Positions 1-4,833 of a stretch of 7,214 nt of DNA are shown in pieces. Made by a program: the position numbers and the translations under genes. This DNA is from Pseudomonadota bacterium (lineage in GTDB: Bacteria; Pseudomonadota; Alphaproteobacteria; Rhizobiales; Xanthobacteraceae), in the NCBI GenBank assembly GCA_023432885.1, contig JAEZEU010000567.1, positions 1 through 7,214 on the forward strand. The letters are read 5' to 3'. The notes under the pieces were generated by a model. The model was given only the letters and a program-made list of their open reading frames with translations, was not told where the DNA came from and ran no database searches. Numbering within the stretch: position 1 is the first letter of the stretch; every line of letters starts with the position of its first letter.

Positions 1-923
1 TGATGGACCTTTTCTACGATCAGCTCGACATCCAGCGGAAGCGGCGCGTCCATTTTCATGCCTTCATGCAGGACGTTCACGCGCGAATGCGCGAGGTGCG
101 CAAGAGCGAGGCGGGGGATCCGATCCCGATCGTCGCGGCGTCGCTCGCTGAAAATGTTCGCTGCCTCGCCTTTGACGAGATGGTGGTAAACAACAGCGCC
201 GATGCGATGATCCTCTCGCGCTTGTTCACCGCGCTCATCGCGAGCGGTGTCACGGTCGTCGCCACTTCGAACCGGCCGCCAGGCGACCTCTACAAGGATG
301 GTCTGAACCGCGAGCATTTTCTGCCCTTCATCGCGCTTGTCGAGGAGCGGCTCGACGTGATGGGCCTGAACGGCCCGACCGACTACCGCCGCCACCGGCT
401 GGGTGATGGCAAGCGCTGGTTCGTCCCCGCGGACGCGGCGGCGACCGAAGCACTTTCGGCCGCCTTCTTCCGCCTCACCGACTATCCCCCGGAGGACCGC
501 GCGCACGTCCCCTCTCTCGACCTCGACGTCGGCGGGGGACGGACGCTGCATGTTCCAAAAGCACTGAAGGGCGTCGCGGTCTTCTCGTTCAGGCGGCTGT
601 GCGGCGAAGCGCGGGGTGCGGCGGATTATCTCGCGGTCGCGCGGCAATTCCATGCGGTGATCCTTGTCGGCATTCCGCGCATGGGGCCTGAAAACCGCAA
701 CGAGGCGGCGCGCTTCGTGACGCTCATCGACGCGCTCTACGAATATAAGGTCAAGCTGCTTGCCAGCGCGGCGGCCGAGCCCGATGCGCTCTACGTTGCG
801 GGCGACGGCGCCTTTGAGTTCGAGCGGACCGCGAGCCGGCTCGCCGAGATGCAGTCGGACGATTATCTGGCGCTAGGCCATGGCCAGGATGATACCGCTG
901 ATCGCGCCGCCCCAGCGCGATGA
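1..923 (+). CDS. zapE: Cell division protein ZapE / AFG1-family ATPase, 5'-truncated by the window
   Basis: This is the C-terminal part of an AFG1/ZapE-type AAA-like ATPase. The family includes bacterial ZapE, a division-associated ATPase acting at the Z-ring, and mitochondrial Afg1/Lace1. The frame is open at the left edge; bases 1-2 fit a Leu codon, giving the (L)MDLFYD that normally follows the Walker A loop, so the ATG at base 3 is internal. Numbering from that Met, the Walker B is CLAFDEM (54-60, with D58 and E59), followed by the usual ADAMILSRLF helix. A sensor-1-like ATSNRPP lies at 87-93, then LYKDGLNREHFLPFI (97-111). The family's C-terminal signature FERTASRLAEMQS is at 273-285. 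The stop TGA is at 921-923. The last 16 codons overlap the oppositely oriented deacetylase gene. Family assignment is secure; a division role is inferred from the E. coli homologue. Confidence 0.95.
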   Translation, partial: MDLFYDQLDIQRKRRVHFHAFMQDVHARMREVRKSEAGDPIPIVAASLAENVRCLAFDEMVVNNSADAMILSRLFTALIASGVTVVATSNRPPGDLYKDGLNREHFLPFIALVEERLDVMGLNGPTDYRRHRLGDGKRWFVPADAAATEALSAAFFRLTDYPPEDRAHVPSLDLDVGGGRTLHVPKALKGVAVFSFRRLCGEARGAADYLAVARQFHAVILVGIPRMGPENRNEAARFVTLIDALYEYKVKLLASAAAEPDALYVAGDGAFEFERTASRLAEMQSDDYLALGHGQDDTADRAAPAR

Positions 924-1916
924 GTTGAGCATTACATAGATGAAGCTGCGCACATAGCGCAGTTCGTGGGCGACATGCCCGATCGCCTGCTCAAAACGGC
1001 GGCGGACGGTGCGGAGCACGCGCGGCTCGGCGACATGGATGCGCCCCGGCTGGGGCGGCGGCAGGGGCAGTCCGGTGAAGCCGCCGCTCGTCACGCGCGG
1101 GTCTTCGGCGACCATGCGGCACAGGGCCTCCATCCGCGCGATCGCCAGCCGATTGGGGACGGCGCGGTCGCGGCTGAGAAGCTCGAAACTGTGGCTGAAG
1201 GCAGAGAATTGGATCGCGCCGCGCGAAGCGACATGGTCGAGCGCGTCGCGCATCTCCTCCTGTGACATCGCGCAGAGCTGGGCGGGGCGGAAGCGTTCGG
1301 CGTCTTCGAGCAGCCCGCTCACGGGAACCTCGCAAATCCCGTGGTGAAAGCGCATGCCAAGGTTCGCAGGATCGAGGGCGATCGCACAGCCCTGGCCAAT
1401 CCATGCCGCGTTGAAGCTGCTGTCGTAGCGAAAGCCGAGCGCCGCGAGCGCGCGCAACGTGTCGTCATTTGCGCCGAAATTCCCGGCGCGAAACGCGATG
1501 GGGCGCGGCGCCCCCGACCGGGTCAATATGTCGCTCGCTAGCCCGATCAGCCTTTTTTGCGCCGCCAGCGGAAAGTCGCCGATATTGCGCCCCGCCATCC
1601 TGCCAACGGGGTTGAGCCGCGCAAACCGAAGCCATTCGGTATGAATGTGGAGCTGAACCTCGTGTCCCCGGCTGACGATCGGCTCGACGATCGCTTCGAT
1701 GATCCTGGGGCCAAGGACCAGTGCGGGCATCGGGTCGACGAAGAACACGCCCTTCAGGCCGAAGCGGGCGAGCATGTCCATCTGGAAATGGATCCCGTAA
1801 TCGCCTTCGCGGCATCGGCCAAGGATCGAGCTCTCGAAATTGGCACGTGCATCGAAACCCTGCTGGTGGAGGCCCGCTGACAACTCGGTATCAATGCTGA
1901 TGATCGCCCGGGTCAT
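873..1916 (-). CDS. Polysaccharide deacetylase-like (NodB-fold) protein
   Basis: A 347-residue protein with a divergent NodB/carbohydrate esterase 4-like layout; such enzymes remove N- or O-acetyl groups from cell-surface or exported glycans using a metal. Visible motifs: an opening strand RAIISIDTEL with D9 (and E11) where the first catalytic or metal Asp is expected; GHEVQLHIHTEWL at 84-96; FRAGNFGAN at 142-150, resembling the R-containing motif 3; and FSHSF at 240-244 with H242 near the last motif. Aligned to the usual GHExxxHTxxHP, the first metal His is H90, but the second falls on E94, with H92 a possible substitute. No signal peptide or clear membrane segment is seen, apart from a short hydrophobic C-terminal tail. 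The ATG at 1914-1916 is chosen because a later Met would lose D9; no Shine-Dalgarno is visible. PAP2 lies 52 bp upstream on the same strand. Substrate unknown; an O-antigen, capsule or exopolysaccharide role is a guess. Confidence 0.87.
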   Translation of the reverse strand: MTRAIISIDTELSAGLHQQGFDARANFESSILGRCREGDYGIHFQMDMLARFGLKGVFFVDPMPALVLGPRIIEAIVEPIVSRGHEVQLHIHTEWLRFARLNPVGRMAGRNIGDFPLAAQKRLIGLASDILTRSGAPRPIAFRAGNFGANDDTLRALAALGFRYDSSFNAAWIGQGCAIALDPANLGMRFHHGICEVPVSGLLEDAERFRPAQLCAMSQEEMRDALDHVASRGAIQFSAFSHSFELLSRDRAVPNRLAIARMEALCRMVAEDPRVTSGGFTGLPLPPPQPGRIHVAEPRVLRTVRRRFEQAIGHVAHELRYVRSFIYVMLNSSRWGGAISGIILAMA

Positions 1917-1925
1917 GGTGCGGGC

Positions 1926-1955
1926 GTTACAATGCAGGGGATAAGGGAGGGTTAA
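1926..1955 (-). promoter_or_regulatory. Weak promoter with CtrA-like TTAA-N7-TTAT site before the deacetylase gene
   Basis: On the minus strand the 52-bp gap reads TTAACC (1950-1955), 18 bp, then TGTAAC (1926-1931), each matching 4 of 6 sigma-70 consensus positions. The expected start of transcription falls within a few bases of the ATG, which would fit the missing Shine-Dalgarno (near-leaderless mRNA). The same bases contain TTAA-N7-TTAT (1941-1955), one base off the CtrA core TTAA-N7-TTAA known from Caulobacter. Both readings are inferences from short motifs. Confidence 0.25.
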
Positions 1956-1968
1956 GCCGTCCGGGCCG

Positions 1969-2511
1969 CTAGAAGCGCATCGTCACATCAACGCCTGCGC
2001 TCTTCGTATCGCCCCACGGAAAGATCCGGATGCGCTCGCTCGCCCTTGTCGTGATGAGATGGCCTGTCGCGGTGCCGATCGCCGCTCCTGCGAGCACGTC
2101 GCGGACCCGGTGACGTCTCGCCTCGACCCTGCTCAGCCCGACAAAGGAGGCGACGACATAGGCGGGCAATCCTGCTTCCCAGCCATAGCGATTATGCAGG
2201 GTCGCCGCGGCCGCGAAGCTCGTGGACGCGTGCCCCGAGGGGAAGCTCTTGTTGTCACTGCCATCCGGGCGGCGCGAGGGGATGGCTTCCTTGAGGCCCT
2301 GGGTGACCAGGATCGTGCCGCCGATGCTTCCGCCCGCTTCCAGGACGCCTTCCCAGTCCTTCTGCACCGCGGGCACGCCGAAGGCGGCAACGACCAGGGC
2401 ATTCTTCGCGATCGTGCCGGCGTCGTCCCAGCCCTTCTCGCTGGCATGGATCGGCGCTGCAAAGCCGAGCGAGAGCGCAAAAGCGATACTTGCGGTGCGG
2501 CGTCTTGCCAT
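1969..2511 (-). CDS. Secreted PAP2-family (type 2 phosphatidic acid phosphatase / class A acid phosphatase-like) phosphatase
   Basis: A 180-residue phosphatase of the PAP2/vanadium haloperoxidase superfamily, which hydrolyses phosphomonoesters or lipid phosphates through a phospho-His intermediate. All three signature motifs are intact: K74-x6-R81-P82, PSGH at 91-94, and S127-R128-x5-H134-x3-D138. The N-terminus (RRR, then about 16 hydrophobic residues, then PIHA-SE) looks like a Sec signal peptide cleaved after A23, so the active site should be periplasmic. Moderately hydrophobic stretches at about 34-48, 58-70, 113-126 and 139-150 are those of the PAP2 helical core; whether any spans the membrane is unclear. 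The chain ends ...VDVTMRF, a terminal Phe that recalls outer-membrane proteins. The ATG at 2509-2511 has a GAGGGA Shine-Dalgarno 9 nt upstream. It is probably transcribed ahead of the deacetylase gene. The substrate (undecaprenyl-PP, lipid A phosphate or a small phosphoester) cannot be read from the sequence. Confidence 0.92.
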   Translation of the reverse strand: MARRRTASIAFALSLGFAAPIHASEKGWDDAGTIAKNALVVAAFGVPAVQKDWEGVLEAGGSIGGTILVTQGLKEAIPSRRPDGSDNKSFPSGHASTSFAAAATLHNRYGWEAGLPAYVVASFVGLSRVEARRHRVRDVLAGAAIGTATGHLITTRASERIRIFPWGDTKSAGVDVTMRF

Positions 2512-2520
2512 GCTGAAGCT

Positions 2521-2526
2521 TCCCTC
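2521..2526 (-). promoter_or_regulatory. Ribosome binding site of the PAP2 gene
   Basis: The minus strand reads GAGGGA here, 9 nt before the ATG at 2511. It fixes the start that gives a full signal peptide. Confidence 0.7.
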
Positions 2527-2638
2527 GTCGGTGCCCGGGACGAAGCCTTATCCCGGTCGGAGGCAAAGGCCAAGAGGGAGCCGGGGGGCTTGCCCCGCGC
2601 CTGCGCTGTCCCCATCTTTCCATCACGTGAGCCTTTCG

Positions 2639-2665
2639 GTTATAGCTATTGCGAACCAGTTGCAA
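2639..2665 (-). promoter_or_regulatory. Predicted housekeeping promoter of the PAP2 gene
   Basis: On the minus strand, TTGCAAC (2659-2665) is followed after 12 bp by GCTATAAC (2639-2646). The second element matches the alphaproteobacterial (Caulobacter) housekeeping -10 GCTANAWC at every position, and the spacer lies in the 10-14 bp range of that consensus. The -35 is weaker, 4 of 7 against TTGACGS. Transcription would begin near 2632, giving a leader of about 120 nt before the PAP2 start. Confidence 0.5.
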
Positions 2666-2666
2666 T
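2648..2666. promoter_or_regulatory. 19-bp palindrome resembling an alphaproteobacterial Fur-type operator
   Basis: The sequence ATTGCGAACCAGTTGCAAT is an imperfect palindrome: the outer five bases of each arm pair exactly and six of nine positions are symmetric. It resembles the ATTGCGAAT-centred arms of Fur-type boxes seen in proteobacteria. It covers the spacer and -35 of the predicted PAP2 promoter, a classic place for a repressor. The likeness is by eye; part of the symmetry could simply reflect a TTGCAA promoter element. Confidence 0.3.
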
Positions 2667-2737
2667 GAAACGCTGAATTTCGTCCTTTTGCCGGTTGTTT
2701 CCTTAAGGGAATCGGCGTAGGGGCGTCGCCAGTCTTT

Positions 2738-2796
2738 GACCGGCCCGGTGGTAATAGCCCGTGCCCCCCGCCGGTCCTGTGAAGCATAGCCGGGCT
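2738..2796 (+). other. Interlocking inverted repeats in the mdh leader (possible pseudoknot)
   Basis: Two perfect inverted repeats interlock. GACCGGC (2738-2744) pairs with GCCGGTC (2770-2776), and AGCCCG (2756-2761), inside the first loop, pairs with CGGGCT (2791-2796) beyond it. The order left-A, left-B, right-A, right-B is that of an H-type pseudoknot or of two mutually exclusive hairpins. The second ends 6 nt before the mdh Shine-Dalgarno, where it could affect ribosome access. I do not match it to a named RNA family, and GC-rich DNA produces such stems by chance. Confidence 0.3.
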
Positions 2797-2802
2797 TGCC
2801 AG

Positions 2803-2809
2803 AAGGGAG
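2803..2809 (+). promoter_or_regulatory. Ribosome binding site deciding the mdh start
   Basis: AAGGGAG lies 11 nt before the ATG at 2821. It supports that start over the in-frame GTG at 2761, which would add 20 residues with no counterpart in the family. Confidence 0.75.
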
Positions 2810-2820
2810 TGCCGCGCGCC

Positions 2821-3783
2821 ATGGGACGCAAGAAGATCGCTTTGATCGGAGCCGGGAATATCGGCGGAACATTGGCGCTGCTCGCCGCGCAGAAGGAACT
2901 GGGCGACGTCGTGCTTTTCGATGTGGTCGAAGGCGTGCCGCAGGGCAAGGCGCTCGATCTCTCGCAGGTCGGCCCGATCGCGGGCTTTGACGCGAAGATC
3001 ACTGGCTCGAACGATTACAAGGACATCGCTGGCGCAGACGTTATCATCGTCACCGCCGGGGTCGCGCGCAAGCCCGGCATGAGCCGCGACGACCTGCTCG
3101 GTATCAACCTCAAGGTGATGAAGGCCGTGGGCGAGGGTATCAAGGCCAATGCCCCGGACGCCTTTGTCATCTGCATCCCCAATCCCCTCGATGCCATGGT
3201 CTGGGCGCTGCGCGAATTCTCGGGGCTCCCGCACAACAAGGTCGTGGGCATGGCTGGCGTGCTCGATTCGGCCCGCTTCAGCCATTTCATTGCCGATGAG
3301 TTCAATGTGTCGGTGAAGGATGTGAATACCTTCGTTCTTGGCGGCCACGGCGACACGATGGTTCCCGTCGTCCGCTATTCGACCGTCAACGGCATCCCGG
3401 TCCCCGACCTCGTGAAGATGGGCCTCTCGAGCCAGGAAAAGATCGACGCGATCGTCAAGCGCACCCGCGGCGGCGGCGGCGAGATCGTCGCACTGCTCGG
3501 CACCGGCTCGGCCTTTTACGCGCCCGCCGCATCGGGGATCGCGATGGCCGAAGCCTATCTCGGCGACCAGAAGCGCATCCTGCCCTGCGCTGCCTATGTC
3601 GACGGCGAGTATGGCGTTGATGGTCTCTATGTCGGCGTTCCGGTGCTGATCGGCGCCGGCGGTGTCGAGAAGATCATCGAGATCGAACTCGATGACGCCG
3701 ACAAGGCGGGCCTGCAGGTCTCGGTCGATGCGGTGAAGGAACTGCTCGAGGCGTGCAAGTCGCTCGACACCAGCCTCGCCTGA
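2821..3783 (+). CDS. mdh: Malate dehydrogenase (NAD-dependent, LDH-like type)
   Basis: Cytosolic TCA-cycle enzyme interconverting malate and oxaloacetate with NAD(H). The 320-residue length is normal for the LDH-like MDH of alphaproteobacteria. The Rossmann fold opens with GAGNIGGT (10-17), and D34 at the end of the second strand indicates NAD rather than NADP. The ARKPGMSRDDLL loop (82-93) carries R83, the residue that selects malate where lactate dehydrogenases have Gln, and R89, which binds the substrate. N121 lies in PNPLD, the catalytic pair D149/R152 in LDSARF, and the proton-relay H176 in GGHGDTMVP. All catalytic residues are present. The ATG at 2821 gives the usual MGRKKIALIGAG start. 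Downstream, two GC-rich hairpins and then sucD replace the sucC expected next. Probably cotranscribed with sucD and sucA, although the hairpins could lower readthrough. Confidence 0.98.
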   Translation: MGRKKIALIGAGNIGGTLALLAAQKELGDVVLFDVVEGVPQGKALDLSQVGPIAGFDAKITGSNDYKDIAGADVIIVTAGVARKPGMSRDDLLGINLKVMKAVGEGIKANAPDAFVICIPNPLDAMVWALREFSGLPHNKVVGMAGVLDSARFSHFIADEFNVSVKDVNTFVLGGHGDTMVPVVRYSTVNGIPVPDLVKMGLSSQEKIDAIVKRTRGGGGEIVALLGTGSAFYAPAASGIAMAEAYLGDQKRILPCAAYVDGEYGVDGLYVGVPVLIGAGGVEKIIEIELDDADKAGLQVSVDAVKELLEACKSLDTSLA

Positions 3784-3790
3784 TTTCGGC

Positions 3791-3843
3791 TCCCCGGCTC
3801 ACGCCGGGGACCTTTCCCAGATGGACCCCGGCTTCCGCCGGGG
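3791..3843. repeat. Tandem REP-like hairpin pair between mdh and sucD
   Basis: Two near-identical GC-rich hairpins lie 34 bp apart. The first has an 8-bp perfect stem, TCCCCGGC (3791-3798), loop TCAC, GCCGGGGA (3803-3810). The second has a 7-bp perfect stem, CCCCGGC (3826-3832), loop TTCC, GCCGGGG (3837-3843). The first begins 7 bases after the mdh stop. Neither is followed by a T-run, so they are not textbook rho-independent terminators. Translated across, one strand reads MDPGFRRG and the other SPAEAGV, a spurious peptide pair I associate with dispersed intergenic repeats in sphingomonads and relatives. Likely roles are mRNA 3'-end stabilisation of mdh or partial attenuation, by analogy with REP/BIME elements of other bacteria. 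Confidence 0.7.
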
Positions 3844-3853
3844 AAATGCGAAC

Positions 3854-3858
3854 GGAAG
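3854..3858 (+). promoter_or_regulatory. Ribosome binding site of sucD
   Basis: GGAAG, 7 nt before the ATG at 3866. It rejects the upstream in-frame ATG at 3821, which lies inside the second hairpin repeat. Confidence 0.7.
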
Positions 3859-3865
3859 CCAGATT

Positions 3866-4750
3866 ATGTCCATTCTCATCGACAAGAATACCAAGGTCAT
3901 CACCCAAGGCATGACGGGTGCGACCGGCACCTTCCATACCGAGCAGGCGCTCGCCTACGGCACGAAGATGGTCGGTGGCGTCACTCCCGGCAAAGGCGGG
4001 CAGACGCATATCGGCCTGCCGGTGTTCAACACCGTCGCCGAGGCGGTCGAGAAGACCGGCGCGGATGCGAGCGTCATCTACGTGCCCCCGCCCTTCGCCG
4101 CGGATTCGATCCTGGAGGCGATCGATGCCGAGGTGCCGCTCATTGTGTGCATCACCGAGGGCATTCCGGTGCTCGACATGGTCAAGGTGAAGCGGGCGCT
4201 GTCCGGCTCCAAGTCGCGGCTGATCGGGCCGAACTGCCCGGGCGTGCTGACGCCCAACGAGTGCAAGATCGGCATCATGCCGGGCAACATCTTCAAGAAG
4301 GGCTCGGTCGGCGTCGTCAGCCGCTCCGGCACGCTCACCTATGAAGCGGTTTTCCAGACCTCGAACGCGGGCCTCGGCCAGACCACCGCGGTCGGCATCG
4401 GCGGCGATCCGGTCAACGGCACCAACTTCATCGACGTCCTCGAGCTGTTCATGGCCGACGAGGCGACCCAGTCGATCATCATGATCGGCGAGATCGGCGG
4501 CTCGGCCGAGGAAGAGGCCGCCCAGTTCATCGCCGACGAGGCGAAGCGCGGGCGCCGCAAGCCGATGGTGGGCTTCATCGCCGGGCGTACGGCGCCTCCG
4601 GGCCGCCGCATGGGCCATGCCGGCGCGATCGTGTCGGGCGGCAAGGGCGGCGCGGAGGACAAGATCGCGGCGATGGAGGCGGCTGGAATTAAGGTCAGCC
4701 CGAGCCCATCTGAGCTCGGCAGCACGCTTTCAGCGCTGCTTAAGGGTTGA
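3866..4750 (+). CDS. sucD: Succinyl-CoA synthetase (ADP/GDP-forming) subunit alpha
   Basis: Alpha subunit of succinyl-CoA synthetase, which with the SucC beta subunit converts succinyl-CoA, phosphate and nucleoside diphosphate to succinate, CoA and nucleoside triphosphate. The 294-residue length is typical. The N-terminal CoA-binding domain shows VITQGMTGATGTFHTEQ (11-27) and the GTKMVGGVTPGKGG stretch (32-45). The middle holds GPNCPGVLTP (121-130) and SRSGTLTYE (152-160). The C-terminal domain shows GEIGGSAEEEA (208-218) and RRMGHAGAI (247-255), where H251 is the His phosphorylated during catalysis. Nothing is missing. The start is set by the GGAAG ribosome site and by homologues beginning MSILIDKNT. 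The oddity is context: its obligate partner sucC is not adjacent, mdh being directly upstream and sucA 83 bp downstream. The partner must be encoded elsewhere for the enzyme to work. Confidence 0.98.
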   Translation: MSILIDKNTKVITQGMTGATGTFHTEQALAYGTKMVGGVTPGKGGQTHIGLPVFNTVAEAVEKTGADASVIYVPPPFAADSILEAIDAEVPLIVCITEGIPVLDMVKVKRALSGSKSRLIGPNCPGVLTPNECKIGIMPGNIFKKGSVGVVSRSGTLTYEAVFQTSNAGLGQTTAVGIGGDPVNGTNFIDVLELFMADEATQSIIMIGEIGGSAEEEAAQFIADEAKRGRRKPMVGFIAGRTAPPGRRMGHAGAIVSGGKGGAEDKIAAMEAAGIKVSPSPSELGSTLSALLKG

Positions 4751-4803
4751 ACGCACAAGGGCTGCTGCGCAAGCGGGGCCGGTGCAAGGCAAAGGAACTG
4801 GGC

Positions 4804-4817
4804 CCTGCTTTGGCAGG
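4804..4817 (+). other. Small hairpin just upstream of the sucA ribosome site
   Basis: CCTGC (4804-4808) pairs with GCAGG (4813-4817) across a TTTG loop, ending 5 nt before the sucA Shine-Dalgarno. A competing CAAAG/CTTTG pairing (4790-4794 with 4808-4812) would exclude it. Either could tune sucA translation relative to sucD; both are short and may be chance. Confidence 0.25.
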
Positions 4818-4822
4818 CGCAC

Positions 4823-4828
4823 GGAAGG
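4823..4828 (+). promoter_or_regulatory. Ribosome binding site of sucA
   Basis: GGAAGG, 5 nt before the ATG at 4834. An in-frame GTG at 4828-4830 overlaps this site and is therefore a poorer start. Confidence 0.65.
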
Positions 4829-4833
4829 TGGAA

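Larger units (their letters stand above)
2512..2820. other. Divergent intergenic region between PAP2 and mdh
   Basis: This 309-bp stretch holds no credible gene; open frames across it are shadows or out-of-frame extensions. Its contents are a PAP2 ribosome site (2521-2526), a GC-rich inverted repeat CGGGG/CCCCG (2582-2586 and 2593-2597) in the PAP2 leader, and an 8-bp palindrome TCACGTGA (2623-2630). It also has a minus-strand promoter overlain by a 19-bp palindrome (2639-2666), the palindrome CCTTAAGG (2701-2708), and interlocking inverted repeats in the mdh leader (2738-2796). The mdh promoter is not clear. TTGCCGG at 2688-2694 is a good -35-like element, but the -10 about 11 bp further on is poor. 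TTTCCA (2617-2622) with TATAGC (2641-2646) is a weak alternative. Confidence 0.75.

Noticed and set aside
3..5. ATG at base 3 as the zapE start
   Set aside because: MDLFYD is the conserved sequence just after the Walker A loop of the family, and the frame is open to the window edge, so the gene starts outside.
2059..2676. 205-residue plus-strand open frame across PAP2 and its upstream region
   Set aside because: Opposite strand of a PAP2 gene with all three signature motifs; no homology-like features of its own.
2761..2820. GTG start 60 bp upstream of the mdh ATG
   Set aside because: The extra 20 residues do not resemble MDH N-termini, and the Shine-Dalgarno at 2803-2809 points to 2821.
2623..3348. 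241-residue minus-strand open frame opposite the start of mdh
   Set aside because: Antisense to conserved mdh sequence, with a His/Asp/Arg-rich shadow composition.
3791..3820. Rho-independent terminator after mdh
   Set aside because: The stem is strong but no T-run follows, and a second copy of the same hairpin lies 34 bp on, so a repeat element explains it better; some termination cannot be excluded.
3821..3865. ATG at 3821 as the sucD start
   Set aside because: It lies in the second hairpin repeat and only adds the repeat-encoded MDPGFRRG; GGAAG precedes the ATG at 3866, which matches SucD homologues.
3674..4618. 314-residue minus-strand open frame opposite sucD and the mdh 3' end
   Set aside because: Antisense shadow of sucD; it crosses the hairpin repeat and shows no recognisable domain.
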